From JBBRHH01 sp038222915 (GTDB taxonomy: Bacteria; Planctomycetota; Phycisphaerae; Tepidisphaerales; Tepidisphaeraceae): a stretch of 5,725 bases of DNA. The position numbers and the translations under genes were made by a program. The notes under the pieces were generated by a model. The model searched no databases, was not told the DNA's origin, and saw nothing but the letters and a program-made list of their open reading frames with translations. Below, piece after piece: positions 1-5,725 of the stretch; positions within the stretch are counted from its first letter, which is position 1, and the number at the start of each line of letters is the position of its first letter. The stretch spans positions 1 to 5,725 of the forward strand of contig JBBRHH010000413.1 in the NCBI GenBank assembly GCA_038222915.1, written 5' to 3'.

Positions 1-511
1 GGAAGCGCAGGAAAATGCCGCGCAGCCAGCCGTTTCTTTCGGGGGTTCCAACGCTGTATTGCGCGGGCGAGCCCACTCCGTCGGGCTTGCGAAGGTGCGG
101 CCATGCCGCGTCGTCGAACGCGGTTTCGCGCCATTGGGCCGGGGGAGGGTCGGTGATGTTTCCCACCCTGATGAATACCCTGTTCTTCCTTGCAAAACTG
201 TTGTATTCCACCTCGACGTCCATGTGGTCGCGCCAGTCCTCCTTCTGCCAGTCGTAATTCATGGGCGCAAGGCGTTTTTGTACGTCCTTGGCAAGCCGGC
301 CCATCAGGGTGGCGCCAAGGATATTTTCTCCGTCGGCCTTTAGCGCGTTGGCGGCGATCTTCTGGACATCAAATCGGTAGTGCGCCGTGCAGTAGGCGCT
401 TTCGTCGAGGATGAGCGTGCCGGCGTCGGGGTTGACGTCGCTGCCCCACGCGGCGGTACAGAAGGCGAGGCCGCAAAGGACACAGGCGGCAACCCGTGAA
501 GTCGAATTCAT
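1..511 (-). CDS. Secreted protein of unknown function, N-terminal 170 residues (C-terminus beyond window edge)
   Basis: Read on the minus strand from ATG at 511-509, the frame stays open for 170 codons to the window edge, so this is the start of a larger gene. Residues 1-23 form a signal peptide: Arg6, a hydrophobic core rich in Ala, Leu and Cys, and a likely cleavage near Ala21-Trp-Gly23. No lipobox is present, because the residues before Cys13 and Cys18 are Leu and Phe. The mature part begins with an acidic stretch containing LILDESAYC. Around residues 125-170 a Pro-rich linker leads into W-RETAFDDAAWP and then WLRGIFLRF. The FDD-x-x-W pattern followed by an aromatic-rich strand is typical of the start of galactose-binding-like beta-sandwich domains in large secreted glycan-active or surface proteins. 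I infer such a domain but cannot name the family. A GGAG motif 8 bases before the ATG supports the start. It is transcribed away from the FG-GAP gene. Confidence 0.85.
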   Translation of the reverse strand, partial: MNSTSRVAACVLCGLAFCTAAWGSDVNPDAGTLILDESAYCTAHYRFDVQKIAANALKADGENILGATLMGRLAKDVQKRLAPMNYDWQKEDWRDHMDVEVEYNSFARKNRVFIRVGNITDPPPAQWRETAFDDAAWPHLRKPDGVGSPAQYSVGTPERNGWLRGIFLRF

Positions 512-519
512 CAAGGATT

Positions 520-523
520 CTCC
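520..523 (-). promoter_or_regulatory. Ribosome binding site for the left-edge secreted protein gene
   Basis: The minus strand reads GGAG followed by 8 bases and then ATG (511-509). This is a normal Shine-Dalgarno spacing. It fixes the ATG as the start in preference to the TTG immediately before it. Confidence 0.65.
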
Positions 524-646
524 GATTTTCACCAAGGCTGGAACTCAGCCGGAAAACGTGCGTGCCGGATATGCGAGGGAGTAGCCTAGCCCGCGCGAGA
601 ACAACAGTAAAGCAGGATCAGGGCCGTGCGGTGGGCCTGGAGGGGA

Positions 647-680
647 GCGCTGCGGATGGTTACACTGCTGCCTGCAGCGC
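647..680. repeat. Inverted repeat, 7-base arms (GCGCTGC / GCAGCGC)
   Basis: GCGCTGC at 647-653 is the exact reverse complement of GCAGCGC at 674-680, with a 20-base loop between. It lies about 70 bases before the FG-GAP gene start. The plus-strand TACACT box (661-666) falls inside the loop. No T-tract follows, so it is not an intrinsic terminator. It could be an operator or a hairpin in the 5' leader. A chance repeat in GC-rich DNA is also quite possible. Confidence 0.35.
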
Positions 681-738
681 CGACGTTGGGCATCGGGTGA
701 TTGAAGGTCTGCAGGGGCGCGGACCCAACCGTGGAGAC

Positions 739-742
739 GAGG
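739..742 (+). promoter_or_regulatory. Ribosome binding site for the FG-GAP protein gene
   Basis: GAGG at 739-742 sits 7 bases before the ATG at 750, with a further GGAG at 733-736. This supports ATG 750 as the true start, as does the signal peptide that begins immediately at this codon. Confidence 0.65.
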
Positions 743-749
743 ACAAGCC

Positions 750-2810
750 ATGCTCAAAGTTTCGACTTTCATCCTGGTGGTGCTGGCCGTCTGCGGCAGC
801 AATCAGGCCATCATCAATCCGCAATTGACGCCCCGGCACCTGGTGGATTTGGCCGAGCTGGTTGTGGTCGGAACGATCGTGAAGGATGGCGAGAACTGGA
901 AGCTGCGGGTGGATGACGCGGTCAAAGGTCGGGCACCGGCCGCGTTCGCGATAGACCTTGGAAACTGCGACAAAGAGCAGGCGGACGACATACGCCTGCT
1001 GCTGAACGAGAACGTCTCGCGGCCGGGGGTGCTGATTACCAGCAAGCGGGTGGCCAAGGGCAAGGTTCATATCGGGGGCGTCTGGATGGACGTTGCAGGC
1101 GCGGGCGAGGCCAAGTGGCAGATCCTTGGCAACTCGTCGCCAATGGCCGGGACGTTCGACGGCGGTACCGACATGCTTGCTCGAATGGTCAGACATCTGG
1201 TTGAGCATCCGGATGCGACCCTGCCGTGCGCCGCTGGGGTGAAGTGGACCGACAACTGGCTTGGCGCGAATATCGCGGATGCATCGGTGTTGGCGGCGAT
1301 CGAATGGCCGAAGAATGGGACGCCGGCACTTTTTGTCGCCAGTTCCAAAGGCGACCGACTGCTGGTGTCAAAAGGGAATGACAACGCGTTTGATGACGCA
1401 AGCGCCGCTGCGGGCGTGACGAGCAAAAGCGCGATGTTCACGTTTGTAGATGTAGATGGTGATGGCGTAGCCGACCTGGTGAGCTTCGACGGATCAGCGA
1501 TCAACGTGTATCTGGGCGGAAAGGAATTTAGAGCGGCCGGAGCGCAGTGGACTCAGAAGGTCAAGGATTGCATCGGCCTGGCGCCGTGTGCGGTCGACGG
1601 GCACCCGGGGGTGCTTGTGAGCACTCGAGACCAACCGATTGTCCTGGTTGCACAGCAGGGCTGGCGGCGAGTCGAGATTCCGAAATTCGAGGGGAACATC
1701 GGCCAGGTTTCGCGATGCATTGTCGCGGACCTAGACAATGACGGTTACGTTGACATTCTGGAGCCTGGGGCGACTGGCGGCGCGCTCTGGAAGGGTAAGG
1801 AAGGCGGATTTCAGGCACCGGTGAAGTCTGCGGTTTGTACAGGCGGTGGTCTGGCCAACCAGGCAGTTGGAGACTTCAACGAAGATGGCTTTGCAGATAT
1901 TTTTCTAGCTGGAGCGGAAAAGAACACTCTGTGGGAGAACGATGGAAAGTGTGTGTTCAGCGATGTCTTTCGATACACGGGATCGTTGAATCGCAAGTGC
2001 CCGCCCGGGGCGGTGGCAGTCGGGGCGATGGATTTGAACCACGACGGACACACGGACCTTTGCCTGGGCTATCGCAACGCTGACGTTCTTTATCACTTCA
2101 ACCGAGGCTTTCGGTCCATGGGTGAAGAGGGCGAATTTCGACTTCCCGGCCTCGAACCGCGGCCTGGCAGCGCGCGGCAGGGCCTTCGATCATTTGCCGT
2201 AGCCGACTTTAACGGAGACAACTCCGCTGATCTGGCGGTGCTGCAGAGTGACGGCGCTGTTCGCGTCTGCTTCAATGATCGGGTGGATTCGCCTGCTCTG
2301 ATGTTGAGATTGCCTCGCGGCGCGGCCGGGCCGGTGACGGTCTCGTGCTGGACGGTTGAGAAAACGCCGAGCAACGCCGGATTTGCGATTGTCACGGGCC
2401 ACGCGCCTGGTGTTTATCTGCCCATCCGGGACAAAGGGGTCGTGAACCTGAGATATCGGTTTCCGGGCCGTGCAGCATCGACGATGACCGTGAGGGTTGC
2501 CGATACCACGAGCGAGGTAATCCTCGAGAACGCCGGGGATGTGGTGGCCGGTCCACATATTTTCTCTGCGCGGATTGCGGCAGTCCGGGATGGCAGCCTT
2601 ATTGTTACGGTTCCAACCAAGCCGGGAGATAAGCCGGGTGGGACTTTTCCGGTGAAGGTTAACGATGCGACGGCCGTGATGATCGATGGGGAAAAGAAGG
2701 GGCTGGCTGATCTGGCGGTTGGGCAGCAGGCGCGAATCACCATCGATGCCGATGGGCAGACCGCGATCGCCATTGAGATTGGGGAGAAGAAGGCCGCGCC
2801 GGCGAAATAA
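750..2810 (+). CDS. Secreted FG-GAP/VCBS-repeat protein, predicted beta-propeller with C-terminal small barrel-like domain
   Basis: The protein has 686 residues. Residues 1-20 are a signal peptide (Lys3, then a Phe/Ile/Leu/Val core); exact cleavage is unclear, near Ser17 or Ala20. Cys15 is preceded by Val, so a lipoprotein is unlikely. Residues 21-170 form an N-terminal module with strand-like segments, beginning LTPRHLVDLAELVVVGTIV, which I do not assign to a named family. Residues 180-510 hold repeats of about 47-58 residues. Five carry calcium-type loops: DVDGDGVAD (234), DLDNDGYVD (327), DFNEDGFAD (375), DLNHDGHTD (428) and DFNGDNSAD (486). Degenerate blades without the loop appear near 180, 278 and possibly 528, giving seven or eight blades. 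Residues 575-686 look like a small beta-barrel module (VKVNDATAVMIDG, then LADLAVGQQARITID) similar to DUF5666-type domains, with a Lys/Ala-rich tail. FG-GAP propellers usually mediate binding at the cell surface or in the periplasm; no catalytic motif is visible. Ligand and role are unknown. Confidence 0.9.
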   Translation: MLKVSTFILVVLAVCGSNQAIINPQLTPRHLVDLAELVVVGTIVKDGENWKLRVDDAVKGRAPAAFAIDLGNCDKEQADDIRLLLNENVSRPGVLITSKRVAKGKVHIGGVWMDVAGAGEAKWQILGNSSPMAGTFDGGTDMLARMVRHLVEHPDATLPCAAGVKWTDNWLGANIADASVLAAIEWPKNGTPALFVASSKGDRLLVSKGNDNAFDDASAAAGVTSKSAMFTFVDVDGDGVADLVSFDGSAINVYLGGKEFRAAGAQWTQKVKDCIGLAPCAVDGHPGVLVSTRDQPIVLVAQQGWRRVEIPKFEGNIGQVSRCIVADLDNDGYVDILEPGATGGALWKGKEGGFQAPVKSAVCTGGGLANQAVGDFNEDGFADIFLAGAEKNTLWENDGKCVFSDVFRYTGSLNRKCPPGAVAVGAMDLNHDGHTDLCLGYRNADVLYHFNRGFRSMGEEGEFRLPGLEPRPGSARQGLRSFAVADFNGDNSADLAVLQSDGAVRVCFNDRVDSPALMLRLPRGAAGPVTVSCWTVEKTPSNAGFAIVTGHAPGVYLPIRDKGVVNLRYRFPGRAASTMTVRVADTTSEVILENAGDVVAGPHIFSARIAAVRDGSLIVTVPTKPGDKPGGTFPVKVNDATAVMIDGEKKGLADLAVGQQARITIDADGQTAIAIEIGEKKAAPAK

Positions 2811-2843
2811 GGCGCGATTGCGGGCGATCGATTGCGCAGTCGT

Positions 2844-2870
2844 TTGCGAAATTGGCGGAGTCCGTACAAT
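2844..2870 (+). promoter_or_regulatory. Candidate sigma-70-type promoter for the glycosyltransferase pair
   Basis: TACAAT at 2865-2870 matches the TATAAT -10 consensus at five of six positions. TTGCGA at 2844-2849 could serve as the -35 box, though the 15-base spacing is short. Transcription would start about 2877-2879, only 4-6 bases before the ATG at 2883, giving a near-leaderless mRNA. This fits the absence of a ribosome binding site at a usable distance (the only GGAG, 2857-2860, is 22 bases away). It is inferred from sequence only. Confidence 0.4.
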
Positions 2871-2878
2871 GTTCCGCC
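2854..2878. repeat. Inverted repeat enclosing the candidate -10 box (GGCGGA / TCCGCC)
   Basis: GGCGGA at 2854-2859 is the reverse complement of TCCGCC at 2873-2878, with a 13-base centre that contains TACAAT. The dyad ends 4 bases before the ATG. It could be an operator for a repressor covering the -10 element. It could also be a weak hairpin at the end of the upstream transcript, but there is no T-tract of terminator quality. The arms are short, so chance is possible. Confidence 0.35.
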
Positions 2879-2882
2879 TTTG

Positions 2883-4520
2883 ATGACGACCGCTGACCAA
2901 ACTGTTCACATTTCACGTCCCGTGTGGAATCTCTCGTGGCTGACGCCGGGGCGTTGCCGCGCGATATTGCTGGCCGTCCTTTCGCTGGGATTTTTTGGGC
3001 ATCTGGTCTATTTGAAATATTGGTGCCCGTTCGACCTGACCGGGGATGAGGCGCAGTATTGGGATTGGTCGCGGAAGCTGGGGCTGAGCTATTACAGCAA
3101 GGGGCCGGCCGTTGCGTACATCATCCGGGCGAGTTGCAGCATCTTTGGCGACAATGTTCTGGCTGTGCGGCTGCCGGCGCTTTTGCTGGCGGTGGCCTCA
3201 TCGCTGTGCAGCTATTGGCTGACGCGGAGGCTGTTTGGCAGTGAACGGATGGCGCTTGGGGCGGTGCTGCTGAGTCATGTGATGCCGTTGCTGGCGGCCG
3301 GCAGCCTGCTGATGACGATCGATCCGCCGTTCTACTTTTGCTGGGCGATGGCGACTTGCCTGGCGGCGATCGCGATCTTTGATGGGAAGCGCTGGCCGTG
3401 GCCGTGGATCGGGGTTGCCGTGGGTGTGGGGTTTTTGGCCAAGTATGCGATGCTGCTTTGGCTGGTGATGTTGCTGGTCTTCCTGCTGATCGACCGGCCT
3501 TCGCGGGGAATTCTGCGCGGGGCGGGGTTTTGGATTGCGGTGGTGATTGCTTTGGCGTTTACGACGCCGGTGATCATGTGGAACGCGCAGCACGATTGGG
3601 GAACGCTGCATCATGTGGCCGGTCACAATCTGGGCCGGTCGGGGTCTTTTGGATCGAATGTTCCTGATTTCATTACCGGGCAGATGGCGGTGGTGGGGCC
3701 GGTGACTTGTGTGCTGATGGGCGGGGCGGTGGTTTGGACGCTGACGTTCGGCGCGAACAATCGGCGGGCGTATTTTCTGATGATGATCGGGATCACTTAT
3801 CTGGCGGTCATCGGATTGACGAGCTTTCGGGCAAAGGTACAGGCGAACTGGCCGGCGCCGGCGTATTTCACGCTGACGATTCTGACGGCTTATTTTTTAT
3901 CCACGCGTTTGCGGTCGATCCGGCAGTGGATGCCGTGGCGGCCCTGGTTTTATTGCGCGATTGGGATTGGGACGGTGATGGTGCTGCTCGCGCACGATCT
4001 GCAGCCGGTGTTTGCGGCGCTGGATGGGGGGTATGTGTGGTGGCATAAGAAGAAGCCGCCAACCTCATTCCGGAAGAAGGATCCGACGATCAAGTTTCAG
4101 GGGTTTGAGGTGCTTGCAAACGCGTTGCACCAGCATCTTGAGACGATGTCGCCGGGGACGCTGGTGCTGTGCGACAATTACCAACTGACGGCCGAGATGG
4201 CGTTTTATCTGCCGAACCATCCGATCACATATTGTGTCGGGTCCTATCTCGTGGATGGGCGCGGGACGACGCAGTATGACATGTGGAGGGACCATGCACT
4301 GGACCAGCCGGAACTGGTCGGACGCCCGGCGATTTATCTGGGGAAAAAGATGGATCCGGATCTGCGGGCGGCGTTCTCGTCGTCTCGCCTGATGCCGGAC
4401 GTGGAGGTCCGGATCAACGGCGTGGTGGTGCGCGGCTTTCATATGTGGCGGTGTTTCGGGTTCAAGGGGATGAAGCGGGTGATGAACGGCTCGACGGCGA
4501 CGGACGTGGACGCCGGGTGA
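2883..4520 (+). CDS. PMT/ArnT-like (GT-C fold) membrane glycosyltransferase 1
   Basis: The protein has 545 residues from ATG 2883, a usual length for this family. These enzymes transfer a sugar from a polyprenyl-phosphate donor to a lipid, glycan or protein on the outer face of the cytoplasmic membrane. A first membrane helix (about 27-47) precedes the first external loop, which has the intact catalytic-type motif GDEAQYWDWSR (Asp55-Glu56) and YYSKGP (Lys73-Gly-Pro75). MTIDPP (Asp147), FLAKY (184-188), a WNAQHDWGTLHH segment (from 233) and KVQANWPAPAY (318-328) are all characteristic of ArnT-like PMT_2 proteins. I count about nine or ten hydrophobic helices, ending near residue 372. A soluble C-terminal part of some 170 residues follows, with DNYQ (431-434) and QYDMW (464-468). 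A longer frame from TTG 2832 is open, but its 17 extra residues overlap the candidate promoter and dyad and have no membrane or motif content, so I prefer ATG 2883. It ends in tandem stops (TGATGA), 21 bases before the next gene. The transferred sugar and the acceptor cannot be read from the sequence. Confidence 0.88.
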   Translation: MTTADQTVHISRPVWNLSWLTPGRCRAILLAVLSLGFFGHLVYLKYWCPFDLTGDEAQYWDWSRKLGLSYYSKGPAVAYIIRASCSIFGDNVLAVRLPALLLAVASSLCSYWLTRRLFGSERMALGAVLLSHVMPLLAAGSLLMTIDPPFYFCWAMATCLAAIAIFDGKRWPWPWIGVAVGVGFLAKYAMLLWLVMLLVFLLIDRPSRGILRGAGFWIAVVIALAFTTPVIMWNAQHDWGTLHHVAGHNLGRSGSFGSNVPDFITGQMAVVGPVTCVLMGGAVVWTLTFGANNRRAYFLMMIGITYLAVIGLTSFRAKVQANWPAPAYFTLTILTAYFLSTRLRSIRQWMPWRPWFYCAIGIGTVMVLLAHDLQPVFAALDGGYVWWHKKKPPTSFRKKDPTIKFQGFEVLANALHQHLETMSPGTLVLCDNYQLTAEMAFYLPNHPITYCVGSYLVDGRGTTQYDMWRDHALDQPELVGRPAIYLGKKMDPDLRAAFSSSRLMPDVEVRINGVVVRGFHMWRCFGFKGMKRVMNGSTATDVDAG

Positions 4521-4526
4521 TGACAG

Positions 4527-4531
4527 AAGGA
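4527..4531 (+). promoter_or_regulatory. Ribosome binding site that fixes the GTG start of glycosyltransferase 2
   Basis: AAGGA at 4527-4531 lies 10 bases before GTG 4542. An in-frame stop at 4521-4523 rules out any earlier start except within the few codons after it, none of which is ATG, GTG or TTG. The next in-frame ATG (4623) would remove most of the first membrane helix. GTG 4542 is therefore the best start. Confidence 0.6.
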
Positions 4532-4541
4532 CAGTTGTAGT

Positions 4542-5725
4542 GTGAACGAATTACTTCCGACGAAAACGGCGCGGTTTGATTGGCCAGTTTTGCTGGTGAT
4601 TCTGCTGTTGTTGGCCTGTTTCATGCCGATGCTCGGCAGGCGGGAATTCGGGCGGACGCTGGAAAATCTCAATATTGCGACGGCGCTGGAGATCCGGCGG
4701 GACGGGCACTGGTTTGTGCCGACGCTGGAAGGCCAGCCGCGAACGAAGAAGCCGCCGCTGACGGCGTGGATTACCGCGACGTGCATGTCGCCGGAGACGG
4801 TGAAGGCGTGTTCGAGCCCGGATCCCGTTATTCGGGCGGCGGCGTTCAATCGGCTGACGTTTGAGGCGAGAATGCCGTCGCTGATACAGGCGTGTCTTGT
4901 TTTGGTGGCGATCTATGCGCTGGGCGGCGCGTTGGGGGGCCGGCAGATTGGAGTGGGGGCGGTGTTGGTCGGGGCGAGCAGCTTTGGGTTCATGCGATTT
5001 GCGGAAGTGTCGCTGACCGATGTGCCGCTGACGATGTGGGTGATTGCGGCAAACGCGTTCATTGCGACGGCGGTGTTTCAGCGGCGCATCTGGCTGGGCT
5101 GTGCGGGGGCGGGTTTGGCGCTGGGGATGGCGTTCATGACCAAGGGGCCGGTGGCGTTTGTGCAGACGCTGGTGCCGCTGCTGGTCTGGAAGTTGTGGAA
5201 GTTTTGGCGGGATGCGCCGCAACGGCCCATTGAGGGCAATCGAGTGCGCGTCTGGCCGGCGGTAGTGGCGGGCATCGCGCTGGGATCGGCCGTTGCCGTG
5301 CCGTGGTTTCTGGCCGCTTTTCTGCGCAATCCGGGCGCCCAGTGGGTCATCTGGTTCAAGGACGTCACCGGGCGGGACGCGATGGACCGGTCCGACCCGA
5401 TCTTTGTCTATTTTCCATATCTCATCGTCATGATCTTCCCGTGGGTGTTTTTCTGGATCGGCGGCATCTGGATCACGGCACGCGATGTGGTGAAGAAGCA
5501 GTGGGACGCGGATTCGGCCCGCACGGAACAATTTGTATATGCGCTGTGCCTGATGTTTGTGCCGGTGGCGATCATGATTCTGTTCAAGGACAGGAAGGAC
5601 CGCTATCTGCTGCCCATGGTCGGTCCGGCGGCGGTGCTGACGGCGCGGTGTGTGCAGGTCTACATGAGGGGGCGCGCCAGCGTAGTGGCTTCGAGAAACA
5701 CGGTGGACATTTTCGACACCGTATC
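4542..5725 (+). CDS. PMT/ArnT-like (GT-C fold) membrane glycosyltransferase 2, N-terminal 394 residues (C-terminus beyond window edge)
   Basis: The frame is open from GTG 4542 through the right edge. Residues 14-31 are the first membrane helix. The first external loop reads TLENLNIATALEIRRDGHWF and then VPTLEGQPRTKKPPLTAW. This matches the family pattern 'DE...A..i...G.W.vP.l.g.p...KPPL..W', except that the usual Asp of Asp-Glu is Leu40 (Glu41 is kept). Further family features are ARMPS (109-113), SLTDVPLTMW with Asp160, FMTKGPVAF (Lys201-Gly-Pro203), a PYLIVMIFPW segment, and KDRKDRYLLP (349-358), the late 'K...YLLP' motif. Two cysteines (81, 90) lie in a somewhat long loop after KKPPL. About eight to ten hydrophobic segments are visible. 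The likely role is transfer of a sugar from a polyprenyl-phosphate carrier at the outer face of the cytoplasmic membrane. The 21-base gap from glycosyltransferase 1 and the shared direction indicate one operon. Sequence similarity between the two is limited to family motifs, so they are not a recent duplication. Confidence 0.85.
   Translation, partial: MNELLPTKTARFDWPVLLVILLLLACFMPMLGRREFGRTLENLNIATALEIRRDGHWFVPTLEGQPRTKKPPLTAWITATCMSPETVKACSSPDPVIRAAAFNRLTFEARMPSLIQACLVLVAIYALGGALGGRQIGVGAVLVGASSFGFMRFAEVSLTDVPLTMWVIAANAFIATAVFQRRIWLGCAGAGLALGMAFMTKGPVAFVQTLVPLLVWKLWKFWRDAPQRPIEGNRVRVWPAVVAGIALGSAVAVPWFLAAFLRNPGAQWVIWFKDVTGRDAMDRSDPIFVYFPYLIVMIFPWVFFWIGGIWITARDVVKKQWDADSARTEQFVYALCLMFVPVAIMILFKDRKDRYLLPMVGPAAVLTARCVQVYMRGRASVVASRNTVDIFDTV

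Larger units (their letters stand above)
512..749. promoter_or_regulatory. Divergent intergenic control region
   Basis: This 238-base gap lies between two divergently transcribed genes for exported proteins, so promoters for both should lie here. No strong sigma-70 consensus is visible. On the minus strand a weak candidate is TTTACT, 17 bases, then TAGGCT (about 583-611). On the plus strand TACACT at 661-666 resembles a -10 box but has no convincing -35 partner. The region also holds a 7-base inverted repeat at 647-680. No credible small ORF on either strand has a ribosome binding site here. Confidence 0.5.

Noticed and set aside
15..414. Several plus-strand open frames of 74-94 codons
   Set aside because: They lie antisense to the left-edge gene, whose minus-strand frame has a signal peptide and ribosome binding site.
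750..806. Lipoprotein signal in the FG-GAP protein (Cys15)
   Set aside because: The residues before Cys15 are Leu-Ala-Val. Val at the -1 position does not fit the lipobox, so a standard signal peptide is preferred.
496..828. Plus-strand open frame of 110 codons across the divergent gap
   Set aside because: It overlaps the start of the FG-GAP gene in another frame, is Arg/Ser-rich, and has no ribosome binding site or domain pattern.
660..1208. Minus-strand open frame of 182 codons overlapping the FG-GAP gene start
   Set aside because: It overlaps the signal peptide and N-terminal module of a convincing gene, and its product has His/Arg/Gln-rich, shadow-like composition with no recognisable motif.
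2815..2848. Repeated TTGCG words (ATTGCG twice, TTTGCG once) in the gap before glycosyltransferase 1
   Set aside because: The words are short and unequally spaced (14 and 12 bases) in GC-rich DNA. They are too weak to call a direct-repeat array or binding sites.
2811..2882. Intrinsic terminator after the FG-GAP gene
   Set aside because: The only dyad (2854-2878) has 6-base arms and is followed by TTTGATG, not a T-tract, so termination is not supported.
2190..2909. Minus-strand open frame of 239 codons
   Set aside because: It is antisense to the FG-GAP gene end and the following gap. The composition is Arg/Pro-rich, there is no signal or motif, and the plus-strand gene is clearly protein-like.
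4551..5531. Long minus-strand open frame of 326 codons
   Set aside because: It lies wholly antisense to glycosyltransferase 2. Its product is Arg/His/Pro/Gln-rich with no domain pattern, as expected for the complement of GCG/CTG-rich membrane-protein codons.

Overview
The window is GC-rich bacterial chromosomal DNA. It holds four protein-coding genes and no recognisable RNA gene, mobile element, CRISPR array or origin. Two are complete: a secreted FG-GAP/VCBS-repeat protein and a membrane glycosyltransferase. Two are cut by the window edges: a secreted protein on the minus strand at the left, and a second membrane glycosyltransferase at the right. The mixture of exported repeat proteins with Asp/Asn-Gly calcium loops, a small C-terminal beta-barrel-like module and tandem PMT/ArnT-type glycosyltransferases suggests a Planctomycetota (possibly Phycisphaerae-like) or related PVC-group genome. 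That assignment is inferred from protein style; there is no marker gene here.

Layout: the left-edge gene (511 to 1, minus) and the FG-GAP gene (750-2810, plus) are divergent, separated by a 238-base control region. After the FG-GAP gene a 72-base gap carries a TACAAT box inside a small dyad. Glycosyltransferase 1 (2883-4520) follows, and 21 bases later glycosyltransferase 2 starts with GTG at 4542 and runs off the right edge. The two glycosyltransferases almost certainly share a transcript. The FG-GAP gene could be read through into them, but the putative promoter in the 72-base gap argues that they can be transcribed separately.

How the genes may work together: both glycosyltransferases look like GT-C enzymes, multi-pass membrane proteins that take a sugar from a polyprenyl-phosphate carrier and attach it to a lipid, glycan or protein on the outer face of the cytoplasmic membrane. 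The two flanking genes encode exported proteins, so the cluster is envelope-oriented. A substrate link between the secreted proteins and the glycosyltransferases is possible, but nothing in the sequence proves it.

I did not find a clearly new biological system. The points most worth checking are the loss of the usual Asp of the first-loop Asp-Glu motif in glycosyltransferase 2, the seven- or eight-bladed propeller with degenerate outer blades in the FG-GAP protein, and the near-leaderless start with a dyad around its -10 box upstream of glycosyltransferase 1.
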